The position numbers were made by a program, and so were the translations under genes. From Pyrenophora tritici-repentis (taxonomy: Eukaryota > Ascomycota > Dothideomycetes > Pleosporales > Pleosporaceae), in contig NC_089393.1 of the NCBI RefSeq assembly GCF_003171515.1, positions 2,852,001 to 2,916,000 of the forward strand: 64,000 nt of DNA. The letters are read 5' to 3'. Of this stretch, positions 1-10,998 are shown one piece after another. Every line of letters begins with the position of its first letter. Position 1 is the stretch's first letter. The notes under the pieces were generated by a model. The model did not search any database. It was not told the DNA's origin and was given only the letters and a program-made list of their open reading frames with translations.

Positions 1-275
1 GGAGCTGTGTTGGAAGCGGCACAGTGGTGCAATTTGAGCAGAGAGATATCTATGGCTTAACTTTAACTTACTGCACCGGCAAAAAGATGAATATCAAGCA
101 CTCCTTCAGCAAGTGCTGTTTTACTCTGAGCATTCGAGAAATGTTCTTCCGGCACTATGTCCTCCCGCGAGGGAGTGTCATTACATTAACCCACTTCGAT
201 CGTATCCAAAGGAAACCCATGATATCTAAACCGCCACAAAGGAAACACAGGAATAGGTGCTAGGAAAAGGCGCGC

Positions 276-1239
276 TCAGAAGTCTCCTCCTCCCATGTCA
301 CCGCCCATATCCCCACCTCCCATGTCACCACCGCCCATATCGCCTCCGTCCATACCACCGTCATCACCATAGTTGTTCTCGACATAAGTATCGCCACCAT
401 CACCAGCCATTGCAGAACCCATGAGCCCACCGGCTAGTAAACCACCTCCAGCTCCAAGAGCCATACCACCCATTCCCATGCCGCCACCTCCCGGACGCCT
501 GCCTCCGGCCATGGGCATACCGCCACCCATAGGCTGACCGTGTCCACCGCCGTAGTAACCCCCTGCGCCCGCATGACCGTACGCCGGCTGGCCGTATCCG
601 ACCTGCTGTGGTTGTTGATGCGACGACGACGAGCCAGATGCCTTGCCGAGAAGTTTGCCTAGAAAGCCTTTACCCTTGCTACTACTCTTATCCTGTGTTT
701 GCTGCTCCTGGTACTGTCCCTGGACGTACGGGTTCTGCTGGCCATAAGCGCCATACTGTGGTGGTTGCACCTGACCCGACTGGTTGTTGTAGTAGTCGTT
801 TGACTGACCGCGCGAAGCATCAGCGTGAGCATTCGCACGCGCATTCTCCTCTTCTTGTAATTTCCTCGCAAAAGCCTCGTCGTCGCTTATATTTGCGTAC
901 GGGTTATTGCTGCCGAAGCTGCCCTTCTCACTTGCGCCGGTGGATTGGCCTCCGACGGCTCCGCTGCCGGGGTGTGAATAGCCCGGGGGAGCGCCTGGAG
1001 GTGGCGCATCGCCAGGTGCGTGGGCGGGCTGCGTGGGCTGTTCCCACTGCGACTGCTTGGTGTAGGTGTTGACGTAGAACCATTCGCTGTACTGTGCGTT
1101 CCAGACGGCTTTCCAGCCTTCTGGTACTTTTGGTGGGGGAGGTCCCTGCGCAACTATGTTAGCTGTGCATATGCGACGCCGGCGGAGGCAATCATGGTTG
1201 TTTCCAAGTACGTACTGGTGGGGGTGCGAAGTCGGCCAT
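276..1239 (-). CDS. WW-domain protein with Gly/Gln-rich tail
   Basis: Two exons, 1239-1216 and 1145-276, give 297 residues; the 70-bp intron is GTACGT...GCAG and in phase 0. The start ATG at 1239 opens a proline-rich leader followed by a WW domain, with the two signature tryptophans at about residues 19 and 42 (22 residues between them) and the closing proline at 45. WW domains bind proline-rich ligands. After it comes a short charged helix around DDEAFARKLQEEE, resembling motifs seen in ubiquitin-related fungal proteins, then low-complexity Gln/Tyr/Gly repeats and a C-terminal run of Gly-Gly-Asp-Met units. The second half is probably disordered and may be aggregation-prone or membrane-associated; that is inference. 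The cellular role is unknown. The plus-strand frames over this gene are shadows of its low-complexity codons. Confidence 0.85.
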
Positions 1240-1740
1240 GTTGGATGTTCAAGGAATCAGGATTGTACGTAGGGTATGAATAGAAAAGTGATTTACGTAT
1301 CACAAGATGTTTTTCGCAATGAAACTTAAGCCTGATGGCGGCGGGGTCGTCATCTAATGACCTAAGACGTTACGCGCGGGGGGAGCTTCAGGTTCACTCG
1401 ATTGCGCGTCATCATGGCGACTGCATCTGGGTAAGGCGCCACGTGCGTCTTGAGCGTTTGCAAAATGATGCCAATGAACTTCTCCATAGCGCGAACACAA
1501 GCCGCACGTTCCGTGGGATGTGCACAGTGCGCATCTCACTTGAATGGACTTGAAAGGATATGGTGGGGCATCGGGAACACGTCTTTGCGACCATGATGTC
1601 ATTGAATCCTACTATAGTGGACTACTCCTCAACCCGCATATCTCCGGGAAGTGGTGCCTGACAATCCTAAATGCATTTCCCAAACCGTAGTTACTGTGCA
1701 GCTAGAATCCTGTACTCTGGTCATGGCACTTTTGTGACTT
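1240..1740. other. intergenic, no gene seen
   Basis: This is the upstream region of the WW-domain gene and the downstream region of the F-box gene. Short frames on both strands (for example 1335-1553 plus, 1354-1602 minus) overlap each other and show no family resemblance. No repeat was seen. Confidence 0.5.
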
Positions 1741-3249
1741 TCAAAACGTGTGTGATTGCTCGCTTTGGTGCACTTTCAGTATCATGCCAGCTCCCTCAAA
1801 CATCTTCCCAAAGTCTGCCATGATCTTGGGCTTTACTGGAATAACAGCAGTGTCTACTAGGATCTGGCCCAGAATATCAACTACCATGGGGTTCATTGGC
1901 GTCAGAAGTCTGAAGAAGTTCAGACGTACACCTTGAAGCTCTCGTAGAAAACCCTCCTCCTTAAGTCGAACAAGCTGCTCCAGGACGATGTTGGTCTGCC
2001 TAGTATAGCTCAAGTAGCGGAGGTAAAGTGTGGCCATGGTGGGTGGGAACTGTTTGAGAAGAAAAGATTTGATCTCTTCAGGGTCCAGTTCGGTTGTTGG
2101 TATGTTCAACACACCCATAGGTATCTCCAACTCCTTGAGCTTTTCGTACTTGAACAGGGACGATTGTTCATCCGGCGTCCATGGGAATAGGACCAGTTTC
2201 TCGAGCGTGGTGTTTGATGAGGCAAGTGGCGTCAGGATATCCTTCAAGCCAACATACCCTCCTGTGGTCTCATCACAGTGTACACAGTCAGGCACATAGA
2301 TGAAATGGTGCAGCTGCTGGCCATCTAGGAGTTTTTGAACAAGTCGAACGTCCACGCCGCACTGACGAAAGTTTACATTCCTTAGCTTCCTAGAGGGCAG
2401 GGTCCGGTGGGATGCAAGACTGTGTTCCCCAATGGCCATCTCGCTCATACGAAGCTTCTGGAGGTCGGGCATCATGTCCAGGATTTGAAGACTGCTCTTG
2501 ACCATGGGCTCGGAGATAGTGTTGATAGACCCGTAGATGCGAAACCATGACAGCCTGCAGAGCGGCATCGTAGTGGAGCGAGAGAGAAACGTGTGCCAGT
2601 CGAGTAGCGGAAATGGGCTCAAGCCATCAACAAAGAGGTCGTTCAAGTTGGGGAGCAGCGCCAACATGAGGACAACGTGCGCATCTTCCACGCCGCGCAC
2701 AAGCAGCCGGTTGAAATCATCGTCGTCCCTGAGAGTTGAGTACCATACGACGCTCGACTTCAGTGCCAGAACCGTGGGCGGTGCGGGCTCTGCGATCACT
2801 CCAGCCTTGAGAGCAGCTCCGGAGAACAGCTTGAGTCTGTCGGAACTCGATCCACGTACAGCCTTCTCAGTACTCGAAAAGGATGGGCCGCTTCGCTCGA
2901 CGTGGTCGGTGGGCCTGACTTCTCTCACACCCCTCCATGCAGCTCCAGTCACCACTTCATACTCTGACCGCCAGCCGCGGATATCCACACGTTTGACTTT
3001 GGCCGCAAGATCAGGACGCTCGCATAGGGTACGCAGAAAGAGGTAGAAAGGGGCTTTGGCAGGTTTGGTACGGTTTAGATAGGTTTTGTACAGCATATCC
3101 ACGGCCGAGTTGTACGTCTTCTTGCTAGTCAGGGCGAGGGCATGAAGTGCTGGTCGAGGAAGCAATGTCGCAATCTCGTCGAGCACCTCGGTGGGCATGG
3201 ATAAGAGGTTGATGGTTTGCGCCATGTTCGAGGTTGGTGTGGCGGTCAT
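1741..3249 (-). CDS. F-box-type protein (502 aa)
   Basis: A single uninterrupted frame. I chose the ATG at 3249 because the F-box-like motif follows closely (about residues 14-50, LLSMPTEVLDEIATLLPRPA then ALALTSKK); the frame stays open back to 3381, where another start is possible but adds a segment without domain character. F-box proteins usually link Skp1-cullin ubiquitin ligases to substrates. The rest of the protein is a leucine-rich, irregular helical region typical of fungal F-box proteins and gives no clue to the substrate. The family is large and variable in Pezizomycotina, so orthology cannot be assigned by eye. It lies tail to head with the WW-domain gene on the same strand. Confidence 0.8.
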   Translation of the reverse strand: MTATPTSNMAQTINLLSMPTEVLDEIATLLPRPALHALALTSKKTYNSAVDMLYKTYLNRTKPAKAPFYLFLRTLCERPDLAAKVKRVDIRGWRSEYEVVTGAAWRGVREVRPTDHVERSGPSFSSTEKAVRGSSSDRLKLFSGAALKAGVIAEPAPPTVLALKSSVVWYSTLRDDDDFNRLLVRGVEDAHVVLMLALLPNLNDLFVDGLSPFPLLDWHTFLSRSTTMPLCRLSWFRIYGSINTISEPMVKSSLQILDMMPDLQKLRMSEMAIGEHSLASHRTLPSRKLRNVNFRQCGVDVRLVQKLLDGQQLHHFIYVPDCVHCDETTGGYVGLKDILTPLASSNTTLEKLVLFPWTPDEQSSLFKYEKLKELEIPMGVLNIPTTELDPEEIKSFLLKQFPPTMATLYLRYLSYTRQTNIVLEQLVRLKEEGFLRELQGVRLNFFRLLTPMNPMVVDILGQILVDTAVIPVKPKIMADFGKMFEGAGMILKVHQSEQSHTF

Positions 3250-3699
3250 GGTTTCTGTTGTGTGTACGCCGTGGGCTGGGTATAAACTTTTGTCCTTTTG
3301 AGAAGTCGCAGCGGTATAGCGAGCTAGGCGGCAGCTTCTGTTCATGTCAAACACGTGTCCTAGCATCTGTAGCATGTACAAGGAGTTCTAGCTTACCGGC
3401 GTCCGCGAAGTGATCTCTTTACGTACTTGCGCGCTTGTTCATGGAAGCATAAACACTGAACAATACCTCCGAATCTGCAATCGCGCCCCCCACGGCATCT
3501 GTCTCTTGTTGCCAGTTTGATGTTCCGAGTTCTTAGCCGCGCTCGTCAAGGTGGTGCCTGGAGTGCGCCCCAGACTCGCCTTCACCTTCACTTTCTCTCT
3601 CTAGACCCTGCCCGCCCATTGGCCCCACGCTTTCTTTCGAATTCCACGATTGTTCCACGAAATCGCGTCACGTGTACGCCCAGGCTGCAGCCTTGGCGT

Positions 3700-3955
3700 C
3701 CGCAGCCGCCGACTACTTATACCGTCGCTCTCCCTCTTTCTTACCTTCTCTCCCACACCCATCCCCAACCCCAACCCCCTTCTTAGCATCTGCCCTGCCC
3801 ACTTTCTTCTTTCTTTCTCCCCTTCGCCTTCCCACTGCCTAATTTTCTTCACCTACTTTCTTCCCTTCGCTTCCCTCCCTTCGCTTCCCTCCCTTCGCTT
3901 TCTTTCCTTTGTCGTCTTCTCTTCGCTTCGAGGGGCGGTCTCCAAACAGTAAGTC
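3700..3955 (+). repeat. pyrimidine-rich tract with short tandem repeat, promoter-like
   Basis: About 230 bases of nearly pure C/T on the plus strand, with roughly three copies of a 14-15 bp unit (cccttcgcttccct) near 3865-3900. The tract ends in a good 5' splice-site sequence, GTAAGT near 3950. CT-rich tracts just upstream of the transcription start are common in filamentous fungi. No convincing coding exon follows. Confidence 0.5.
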
Positions 3956-6635
3956 CGTTTTTCTTTGCCTTCAACAGGCTCTGGAGCTCTTGATCTCCAC
4001 CTTCGCGTTGGAAACTAACGAGTACTGGCCCGTGACCCTGGACATGCTGGTGGGTAACTTCCCTCTGGGCTATGCACTGCAACTGCCCCCACCGGAGTCG
4101 TGGATGGTTGGCCTCATACACTACAATGGCCGCGGTAGGCAGCACTTGCTAAGACGGGAGGATGGCCACAGATGTTGGTTTGCTTCCGAGCGAACCTGAC
4201 AGGCCCTTCAAGGCCCTGGCTCTACTAGCATGTTCAGCCACCCCACTCAACCCAATATAGGGTAATTTGCGTCCGGTCCCATGAGCTGCTTGCAGCTGAT
4301 GGCTACCACAACCTGTCTTGCCTTCTCTTCGAATGAAGTCAGACTTGTATCCTTGACCCATGGACACCTCTACTGCAGTGGGGCGGCAAATGTCCCCTAC
4401 GGGCAGGTCAAGGAACGATACTCTTTATTCAGAGAACTCCTTCGGGGGTTGGGGGTATCGTACAAATTTTGGAACCCTTTGCCCTTGTGCCAAACCCAAG
4501 ATGACACTTCTTGTTCGGCTTCGGCCTTGCTCGGTGAAGAGTACCTCTTCAACAGACTCCCTTTCGAGGGGATCTGGGTGTCATCTAATTTTTGAAAAAT
4601 CCTACATGGTACACTTTTTTTTTCATTGAGTCTTCGTCCTTGTGGCGATGCTTGAGGAAGATGTCGATGGTGTGATGCATGATGTTGTTCATCTAAGGCA
4701 ATGATGATACATGCATGTAGATGCTGCGCAATGTTGTACAAGTCGCCATGTCCGTAGTGAGTGGCACCAAGTTGTTGTAGGTGACGGTTCGATTACTCAG
4801 CCCGGATGTCGCTGTCGCTGTCACATGTCGGAAACAACGTTAGTCGGCGCATGACATATTACAAAAAGAAAACGAGGACGTGAAACAGTAGCCAATGCTC
4901 CTTGAAATGATTGAAATGACGAAAAAGTCACGAAACAGACATGCCACGATATCCCAGATTGTGACATCAAAGCAACTGGTAAAATTGGAAGACATTGCAT
5001 TCGCTACATGACAGTGGCACGTCTACGCACAGCGTAGGCGCAAGTAAAGGAGACGGATAGACATTAGGCCCATGCCATGGTAAAACTCGGGCGACTAGCC
5101 AACCTGACGTGTGACAGATTCACTCGCTCACTCATGCAAAGTTTACCGAGACCCAGACAATGAGAAACGAGTTGGTAGCAAAAAACCGTGCTTTAACAAC
5201 GAGAGTAAAATGGGCCTTGAAATTTCGTGCGGTACTCTGCTCGGCCTATGCAGCCGTGCTGTCTTCATTCGCTTTTACTCCAAGTACCTACTTGACGCGC
5301 CAATGTATATGCATTGTCACCGACTACATCCCAAAAGGACCAGGAAGGCCGGACCAACATCACACAATGCGGGTACTCACTAACCATGAATTTTCGTAAT
5401 TGGCAACTAACAAACACGGTGGAGTCGCGGCAGTCGCGTTAGGTCAGCCCACCAGGGTTGCTGCTATACCCTGATAGAAGACCGTTGCCGATGGTGCATG
5501 TGACTGCGCGTGACCATGTTGTCTCATAGACGCAACGGCTTCCGACAGGTGTACATGGACCGAGATAGCTGACCGCCTTGCCGACGAGAGAGCATTTTGA
5601 CGTAAGTGTAAGCGACGGTCTCGACATCCAAATGGGGCCCCCACATCTTCGATACGGCGTCCAGAACGTAGGCTGCGTCGGTAGTGCTAACTTTGACCCG
5701 AGGGCGCTCAGCCTGCAAAAGCCGGTAGGTACAGGACCCAACATGTTTTGGAGAGATTTCAAAGACGTCATAATAGTTGGCCTGGAGATGTAGTCTAACG
5801 GGTGCAGAAATAGACAGCCGAGTACACAATAGGCCCACACTCGATAGTTCCTGTCCGTAGTGTTGTGCCATGCTCGGTCCAAGGAGGTACCGGCGGTTGT
5901 GGAAATGGCGTCCGAGTTGTCCCGGTGGCAGGCCTCGCTTGTATACATTATAGGCTTACAGCCTCGGTAGCATGAGATCGGAATGTAGCCATCAATAAGG
6001 CATAGCGTTGAGGAGAGAGCTCGTTGAATGTGGAGATGCTTGGCAGGGCATTGGTGACCGGAATGGATCAGCGGGCTACAAGGGATTACCATGTTGGCAT
6101 GTCTGCAACGGCAGGGCGTGGGATGCAAAGCTGAACCTGTAAACACAGCTGGGATGCTGCTTTTTGCTTAGCATTGGCAAAGCACAAATTTTGGCGTGCT
6201 CTCGGCGCCGTGAAAACATGCAAGACGCGTACTAGAGACACGCTTGGAGACCATCACTGGGGGGGATTCCTTGCAGCCGGCAGACACAGATGACGCAGCA
6301 TGTGGAGCTGGCGTCTTCGGCCGGGGAAGTCGCAATCAGGGAGCGACGGTGACGGCGACGGGCGATAATGCGGGATTTCGGGCACGAGGCATTTTGACGG
6401 TATTGGGAGAGTCGAGATATAAGAGTGGAGTAGGCGGTCCCGACTTGGTGGAGATGGAAGGTGGCTGAGTCGAGATAAACTTACCAGACGACAAATCGAG
6501 TGTCGCGTGACGGATACTCGGGATTCTGCTTGGCAATTCAACACCACCCACTGCGTTATCATCCGGCCAATCCCCAAAGGAAAGTCGCCTCTTTACGATC
6601 CCTTTCGACTTGCATACAGGCTGCAATTTGTCAAG
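3956..6635. other. gene-poor stretch; no confident gene
   Basis: Short frames occur on both strands but none shows family resemblance. The best candidate is a minus-strand region at about 5439-5871, where three overlapping frames (one of 235 residues over 5439-6146, one of 115 residues over 5524-5871) have moderately protein-like composition; an intron-containing small gene is possible but I could not build a consistent model. Around 4400-4600 two segments of about 55 bp look weakly alike (ATACTC...GGGGG...AATTTT), which may be chance. A T-loop-like ggttcgatta at about 4778 has no tRNA around it. Confidence 0.35.
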
Positions 6636-7796
6636 ATGATGATCCAGGACGAAGACTACTTCATCCCGCCCAGGAGTGGCCGCTGCCGATGGTACAACAC
6701 GCCCCGCCAACCCTCACTACGCTCTATCAAAATGTACGAACACCACTTCCGCATGAACGACGGTAGCCGGCTGCTGCAGCTGCCGCGGGAGCTTCGCGAC
6801 GAGATCTGGGAGCTGGTCTTCAACTCGACGAGGCTGACATTCGGCCTACGATACACACCCCGCTACGGCGAGCGGTACCTCAAGCCAGCCCCACATTCGT
6901 TGGCGCTATTGCGAGTGTGCCGCCAAACCTACATCGAGACGCGCGACATGTGGCTGCAGCGTGTCTTGCTCAACTTTGAAGACCCCCAGACGATGCTGAA
7001 CAAGCTTTCCGACATGCCAGAGTCTACCGTGGCCAGGATCCGCCATCTAAGACTTATCGGCTCGCCCATGATGCGCTACCTCAAGGGCTTCGACGACCTC
7101 ATGTATCGCCATGAGTCCATCTTTCAACTTCTCCCCGCTCTCCGCCTGGACTGTCTGACTATCATTGCTATTGCGCCTGCTGCACCAGAGTACGACGCCC
7201 TTACCAACCTTGTCAACCGTGGTAATGGATGGAAGGAGCTTCGCTATGTCACCCGCAACTCAAGTATGCTCGGCTTCAGTCCCTCTCGAAGCCATGGCTC
7301 ACGCGAGACGGGTGACATATGTCGTCAACCCCAGCCGCGATTCTGGAACAAGCGACTCGTAAGCCGAGATGGAGAGAGCTCTGGCTCATCCGTCCAAGTC
7401 TTCAGGGCGACAGAAGAGAATGACTTCCTATCTGTCCTTGACCCAGAGAGACGTGAGATATTTGAACAAAACCCAGAAGACCACGAGCTCAAGGACTTTG
7501 GCCGGGTCGACGACGAAGAGCTGACAAGAGGTCCTGGTTCCCGCAGGGCGCTCCTAGTCGTGGTGAAGCGCGGCGACAACGTCGATGTCAGTCAGAAATC
7601 TCCCGGCTACGGCAAGGAGCGGGACATGAAGTTACGATTCAGCAAGAGGAGCTGGCGGGTTCGCAAGAAGGTCATTGTGTGGACGCCGCTAGATGCCGAA
7701 AAGGACGAAGATGATGTAGGCAACGGATGGGCGAAACCTCAGTTACGACGTCCACCCTATGGTTTCGATGACTACTACGATATTGACGAGTTTTGA
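6636..7796 (+). CDS. F-box-like protein with acidic C-terminus (386 aa)
   Basis: An intronless frame from the first in-frame ATG (6636) to TGA at 7796. The frame is open upstream to 6507, but that start is GTG, so I prefer 6636; an ATG further in (6732) would also keep the domain. The segment LLQLPRELRDEIWELVF at about residues 47-63 is the F-box-like start seen in a very large group of dothideomycete proteins, followed by a helical region containing LLRVCRQTYIETRDMW. These proteins are presumed ubiquitin-ligase adaptors, though many are uncharacterised. The last third is charged and ends in an acidic, Tyr-rich segment (FDDYYDIDEF). Its neighbours give no functional clue. Confidence 0.75.
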   Translation: MMIQDEDYFIPPRSGRCRWYNTPRQPSLRSIKMYEHHFRMNDGSRLLQLPRELRDEIWELVFNSTRLTFGLRYTPRYGERYLKPAPHSLALLRVCRQTYIETRDMWLQRVLLNFEDPQTMLNKLSDMPESTVARIRHLRLIGSPMMRYLKGFDDLMYRHESIFQLLPALRLDCLTIIAIAPAAPEYDALTNLVNRGNGWKELRYVTRNSSMLGFSPSRSHGSRETGDICRQPQPRFWNKRLVSRDGESSGSSVQVFRATEENDFLSVLDPERREIFEQNPEDHELKDFGRVDDEELTRGPGSRRALLVVVKRGDNVDVSQKSPGYGKERDMKLRFSKRSWRVRKKVIVWTPLDAEKDEDDVGNGWAKPQLRRPPYGFDDYYDIDEF

Positions 7797-9401
7797 AGGA
7801 AAGCAGGCTTTCGATTTCTTTTCATCTTCTTTTTTGTTTGTTGCGCGAGGTCGCTATCTACTTTGTGTTGTTTATGGTGTTGCCATGTATGGTGTCTCAG
7901 AGTCACTGACCGCAGCTGAACCCCAGCACTCAACGTCCGTTCAATTCCGTCCTGGGAACTGCGACAAAGCCAAGTAACAGAAGCTACCGAACAACTCCCG
8001 GCCGCCTCTCTTACCCATCGGCGTCGCATGACTACGGTACACTCTTACTCACTCTTCGAATCAATACTACAGCACACGATCCCTTTCGGCATGTCACACG
8101 GGAAAAGCAACGTCTCCGGATTTTCTCACAACTCATATCTCATTTCCATTCCACTTCATTGCATACGGTGGGGTTCCGGCGCAGGTGGTCTCATTTACAA
8201 CGACATTTGAGTTTTGTACCAACCAGGCTGGGTAGGTGGTTACATAGCTCAGACGAAAGCTTTAGGTCCATAGCCGAATATATCATGGTCTACATACTAC
8301 TCCACTGCACGTTTATTTCCCAGTCTTTGAGATGTGAGATCTGAGGCTGATATGGAGAGGGAGGGAGGTGGTGTCGTCGAATGCGGCAGGTGGCTCTGAG
8401 TCTAGGCCTGCTGCCCCGCCACACTTGACTGTTTGTTCAGCCCACCTTTGCGGTGTATCCGGGTTACTGTTTCTTTCTCGGGTTACTGCTTTGGTGCATA
8501 AGTATATGCCCACTGGGCGTTTGGGCGCTTATTGTAGACGTGTTTGGGTATAGTCCCGGAGATATTGGGGATTGTACCTAGGTACCTACTTAGTTGGGGT
8601 ACGTGTAGTTTGAGGATCTGAGTTGGTTAGTCTTTTGTGATATCTTTCTTCAGTATGCATGTTGTATCTATTAGTTCATAGCGCAGCGACGTCATCACTA
8701 GTGTTCCAGTCTAGGTGTTGTATATTTTCATCTGCCCGCTTTTGTCACTTGTAGGGCAGCGGTCGTGGTAGTTGTCTTGGAAGAGGATATCATGTATCTG
8801 TACTGAAGCCTGGATTCTTCTACAATTGAGTACATCACCCATTTCCATGTTGTAGGATGCGGGATGTCTACTATCTCAATCCCCGTATTCTACTATACGA
8901 CAATACCTTGATTGAAAACATCTCGAATGACTGACTCAACTAGGGGAAATCGAGATGTATAGCGTTCAAAGACCTGTCCATACTCCTATCAAATCACTCT
9001 TTCCGTCGATATAATCTTCATGGTTACTTGTTTCGATCCAAATGGTCTAGTCAAGTCGTGTAGACGCGTGGTGCTGTAGTCAGACAGGGAGTGCGCCGTG
9101 CACTACCTCGCAACCCGACTGAACCCCTTTCGTCTGTTCAACCCAAATGCAGAACCACGGCATTCGGACCTGATAACGACCGGGCGAGTAGCTCGCTACG
9201 ATTTTCTGCATTTCTATGAGATCTACAGGATTGAAAGAGCGGACATTTCTGAGATATCCTCAGGTACCAGCTCAGTGCACCACTATGTGGTCAGTAAACC
9301 CTTTGGGCTTGGTGAGTATCATAGTCAGTTCACCGTCTCGAAAATGTCTCTAACAGTAAAATATAGACAAACCCCGGGACAAGTTTGCTTGCTGCTATTG
9401 C
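7797..9401. other. intergenic, no gene seen
   Basis: About 1.6 kb of moderately AT-rich sequence. Frames such as 9098-9436 begin with GTG and show no recognisable domain. No repeat or RNA gene was recognised apart from the MITE that begins at its right edge. Confidence 0.5.
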
Positions 9402-9545
9402 AGTATATACAGACTCCGCAACAATCAATCGATTGACATGATTGATTCCTATATAGGTTAAAGAATTACTTCATTAGGCAGCCTTTAACCTAGATAGGAA
9501 TCAATCATGCCGATCCGATTGATTGTTGCGGAGTCTGAGTATATA
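9402..9545. mobile_element. hAT-type MITE, copy 1, with 8-bp target duplication
   Basis: The element spans 9410-9537 (128 bp). Its ends are CAGACTCCGCAACAATCAAT and the exact reverse complement of that 20-mer. Almost the whole element is one inverted repeat with arms of about 55 bp and only a short spacer, so a transcript would fold into a long hairpin. It is flanked by a perfect 8-bp direct repeat, AGTATATA (9402-9409 and 9538-9545). An 8-bp duplication is the hallmark of hAT transposition. There is no coding capacity, so it would need a transposase supplied in trans. A second copy is at 59903-60064. Confidence 0.9.
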
Positions 9546-10998
9546 CGTCGGCAAGTATATTTCTCCTCCTCACCTACGCGGCAACAATAGTGCTAATCAT
9601 TTCATCAGGGAGGCCGAAACATGTATCATAAGACTAGGTTGCCATCCTCGTCCATAACACGCTACAAAAGATATAACTTTTCTATCAACCAATATGCGGC
9701 GGTCTCGGCACTAGGATGACCACCACAACAGAAGCCGCTGATGGATGAACCACGCTCGCCTTGAAAACATGCAAAGAACAAACTATTGATGATCCCACAA
9801 AGCGTTTAGGTGGTCACTCGACGACTTCCATCCACCGGGACAGGCATGCGGCTATGCTAAGATGATCATAAGATAATATCCACCCAGCTATCCTCTTAAG
9901 TCAAGACTTTCCATAATGCCGTCTCATGTCCATATCGCGTCGAGGAATATCTTTTTCGCAGCTGGCGGGCCTACGCGCAATTTGAGCGACGCATCAGCCA
10001 AGCGTCTAGTCCGCAAAAAGACGGATGTCGCTCTTTGTGGTCGCATCGCCGGGGTGAAACTCGACCTCTCTTTCATATCCCCGATGAGAGAGCTCACAGG
10101 CTATCATCAAGCTGGAAGGGTTGTGCAATGTCATCTATGACTAGTTAGACACACTGCGATAGATAAGGCAACGCTTAGCTTACGCCCAGACTCGCCGCGA
10201 GATGTTACTACCGTACAAGACGCCGGAATAGTGGCGTGACAAGCTGCCGTTGGCCGAAGTCGTTAGCAGAGCGCAGCACCACCACAAGTCGACATTTGCG
10301 ATGCAGCGTTGGCTGAAAAGACATGAAGCTCGTTTTGGGTTGCGATTTACGAGTGGCCCCGTATTTCCATAACCAGATGCACGCGATGCGGGCTCGGGCA
10401 GATTGCGCAAATAAACTAAGGCCAGGACGTCACCTTATTAGGCGATCAACCGGGGAACCGCAGCTCTCAACCCACGGCGTTGGCGACTTTTGTCTTGGCA
10501 ACAACTTCTCGACGTGACCCCTTGGGAGGCCCAGAGTCCGCCACTGGTTCACGCTTGTTCTGCGCATCTTTGTGTCCGTGGCCCTCGTGTGTCTTGTGCC
10601 ACTTCCGATATCTGGACTACTCCGCAATCGAGGCGTCTTGCACCCACATTAGCCAAAACCGCTGCCTCTTACCACCTAACCTATCACGGTTGCGACAGTG
10701 TCCCTTTCGCGCCAGTTTACCTGGCCACGTGCGGTACGGGCTCGTTTCTACGCGCCTTCGAGTCTGCGCCTGGACAGTGATGCCTCATAGTACTTTCCAC
10801 GGATTCTAGCGTACATGCCAGCCATTGCGACACTACTTGCGCCCATAAACACCACCACACGCACCTGCACTATGGAAAGACGCTTGTGATATTCTAAACA
10901 ACAAAACATCCTGCTTCCCATTTTGGCTACATTCCATGACCTACATCTCAATATCGCAAAGCATCAATATCCATTAGACCAGCCACACCACGATTATC
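9546..10998. other. intergenic, upstream region of pma
   Basis: About 1.45 kb without a convincing gene. Short frames at 9916-10140, 10180-10410 and 10480-10809 overlap on both strands and resemble nothing known. The last few hundred bases must hold the promoter of the H+-ATPase gene; fungal pma promoters are usually long. Confidence 0.5.

Noticed and set aside
608..1153. Plus- and minus-strand frames over the WW-domain gene
   Set aside because: They are shadows of low-complexity codons of the real gene.
4400..4600. Possible 55-bp diverged direct repeat
   Set aside because: Similarity is weak and needs gaps; it may be chance.
4760..4820. tRNA-like T-loop ggttcgatta
   Set aside because: No matching acceptor stem, D-arm or A-box is found around it.
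5439..6146. 235-residue minus-strand frame
   Set aside because: No domain resemblance, and it overlaps two equally plausible frames, so no gene model could be supported.
6507..6635. N-terminal extension of the second F-box gene
   Set aside because: The frame starts with GTG, not ATG; no upstream exon could be supported.
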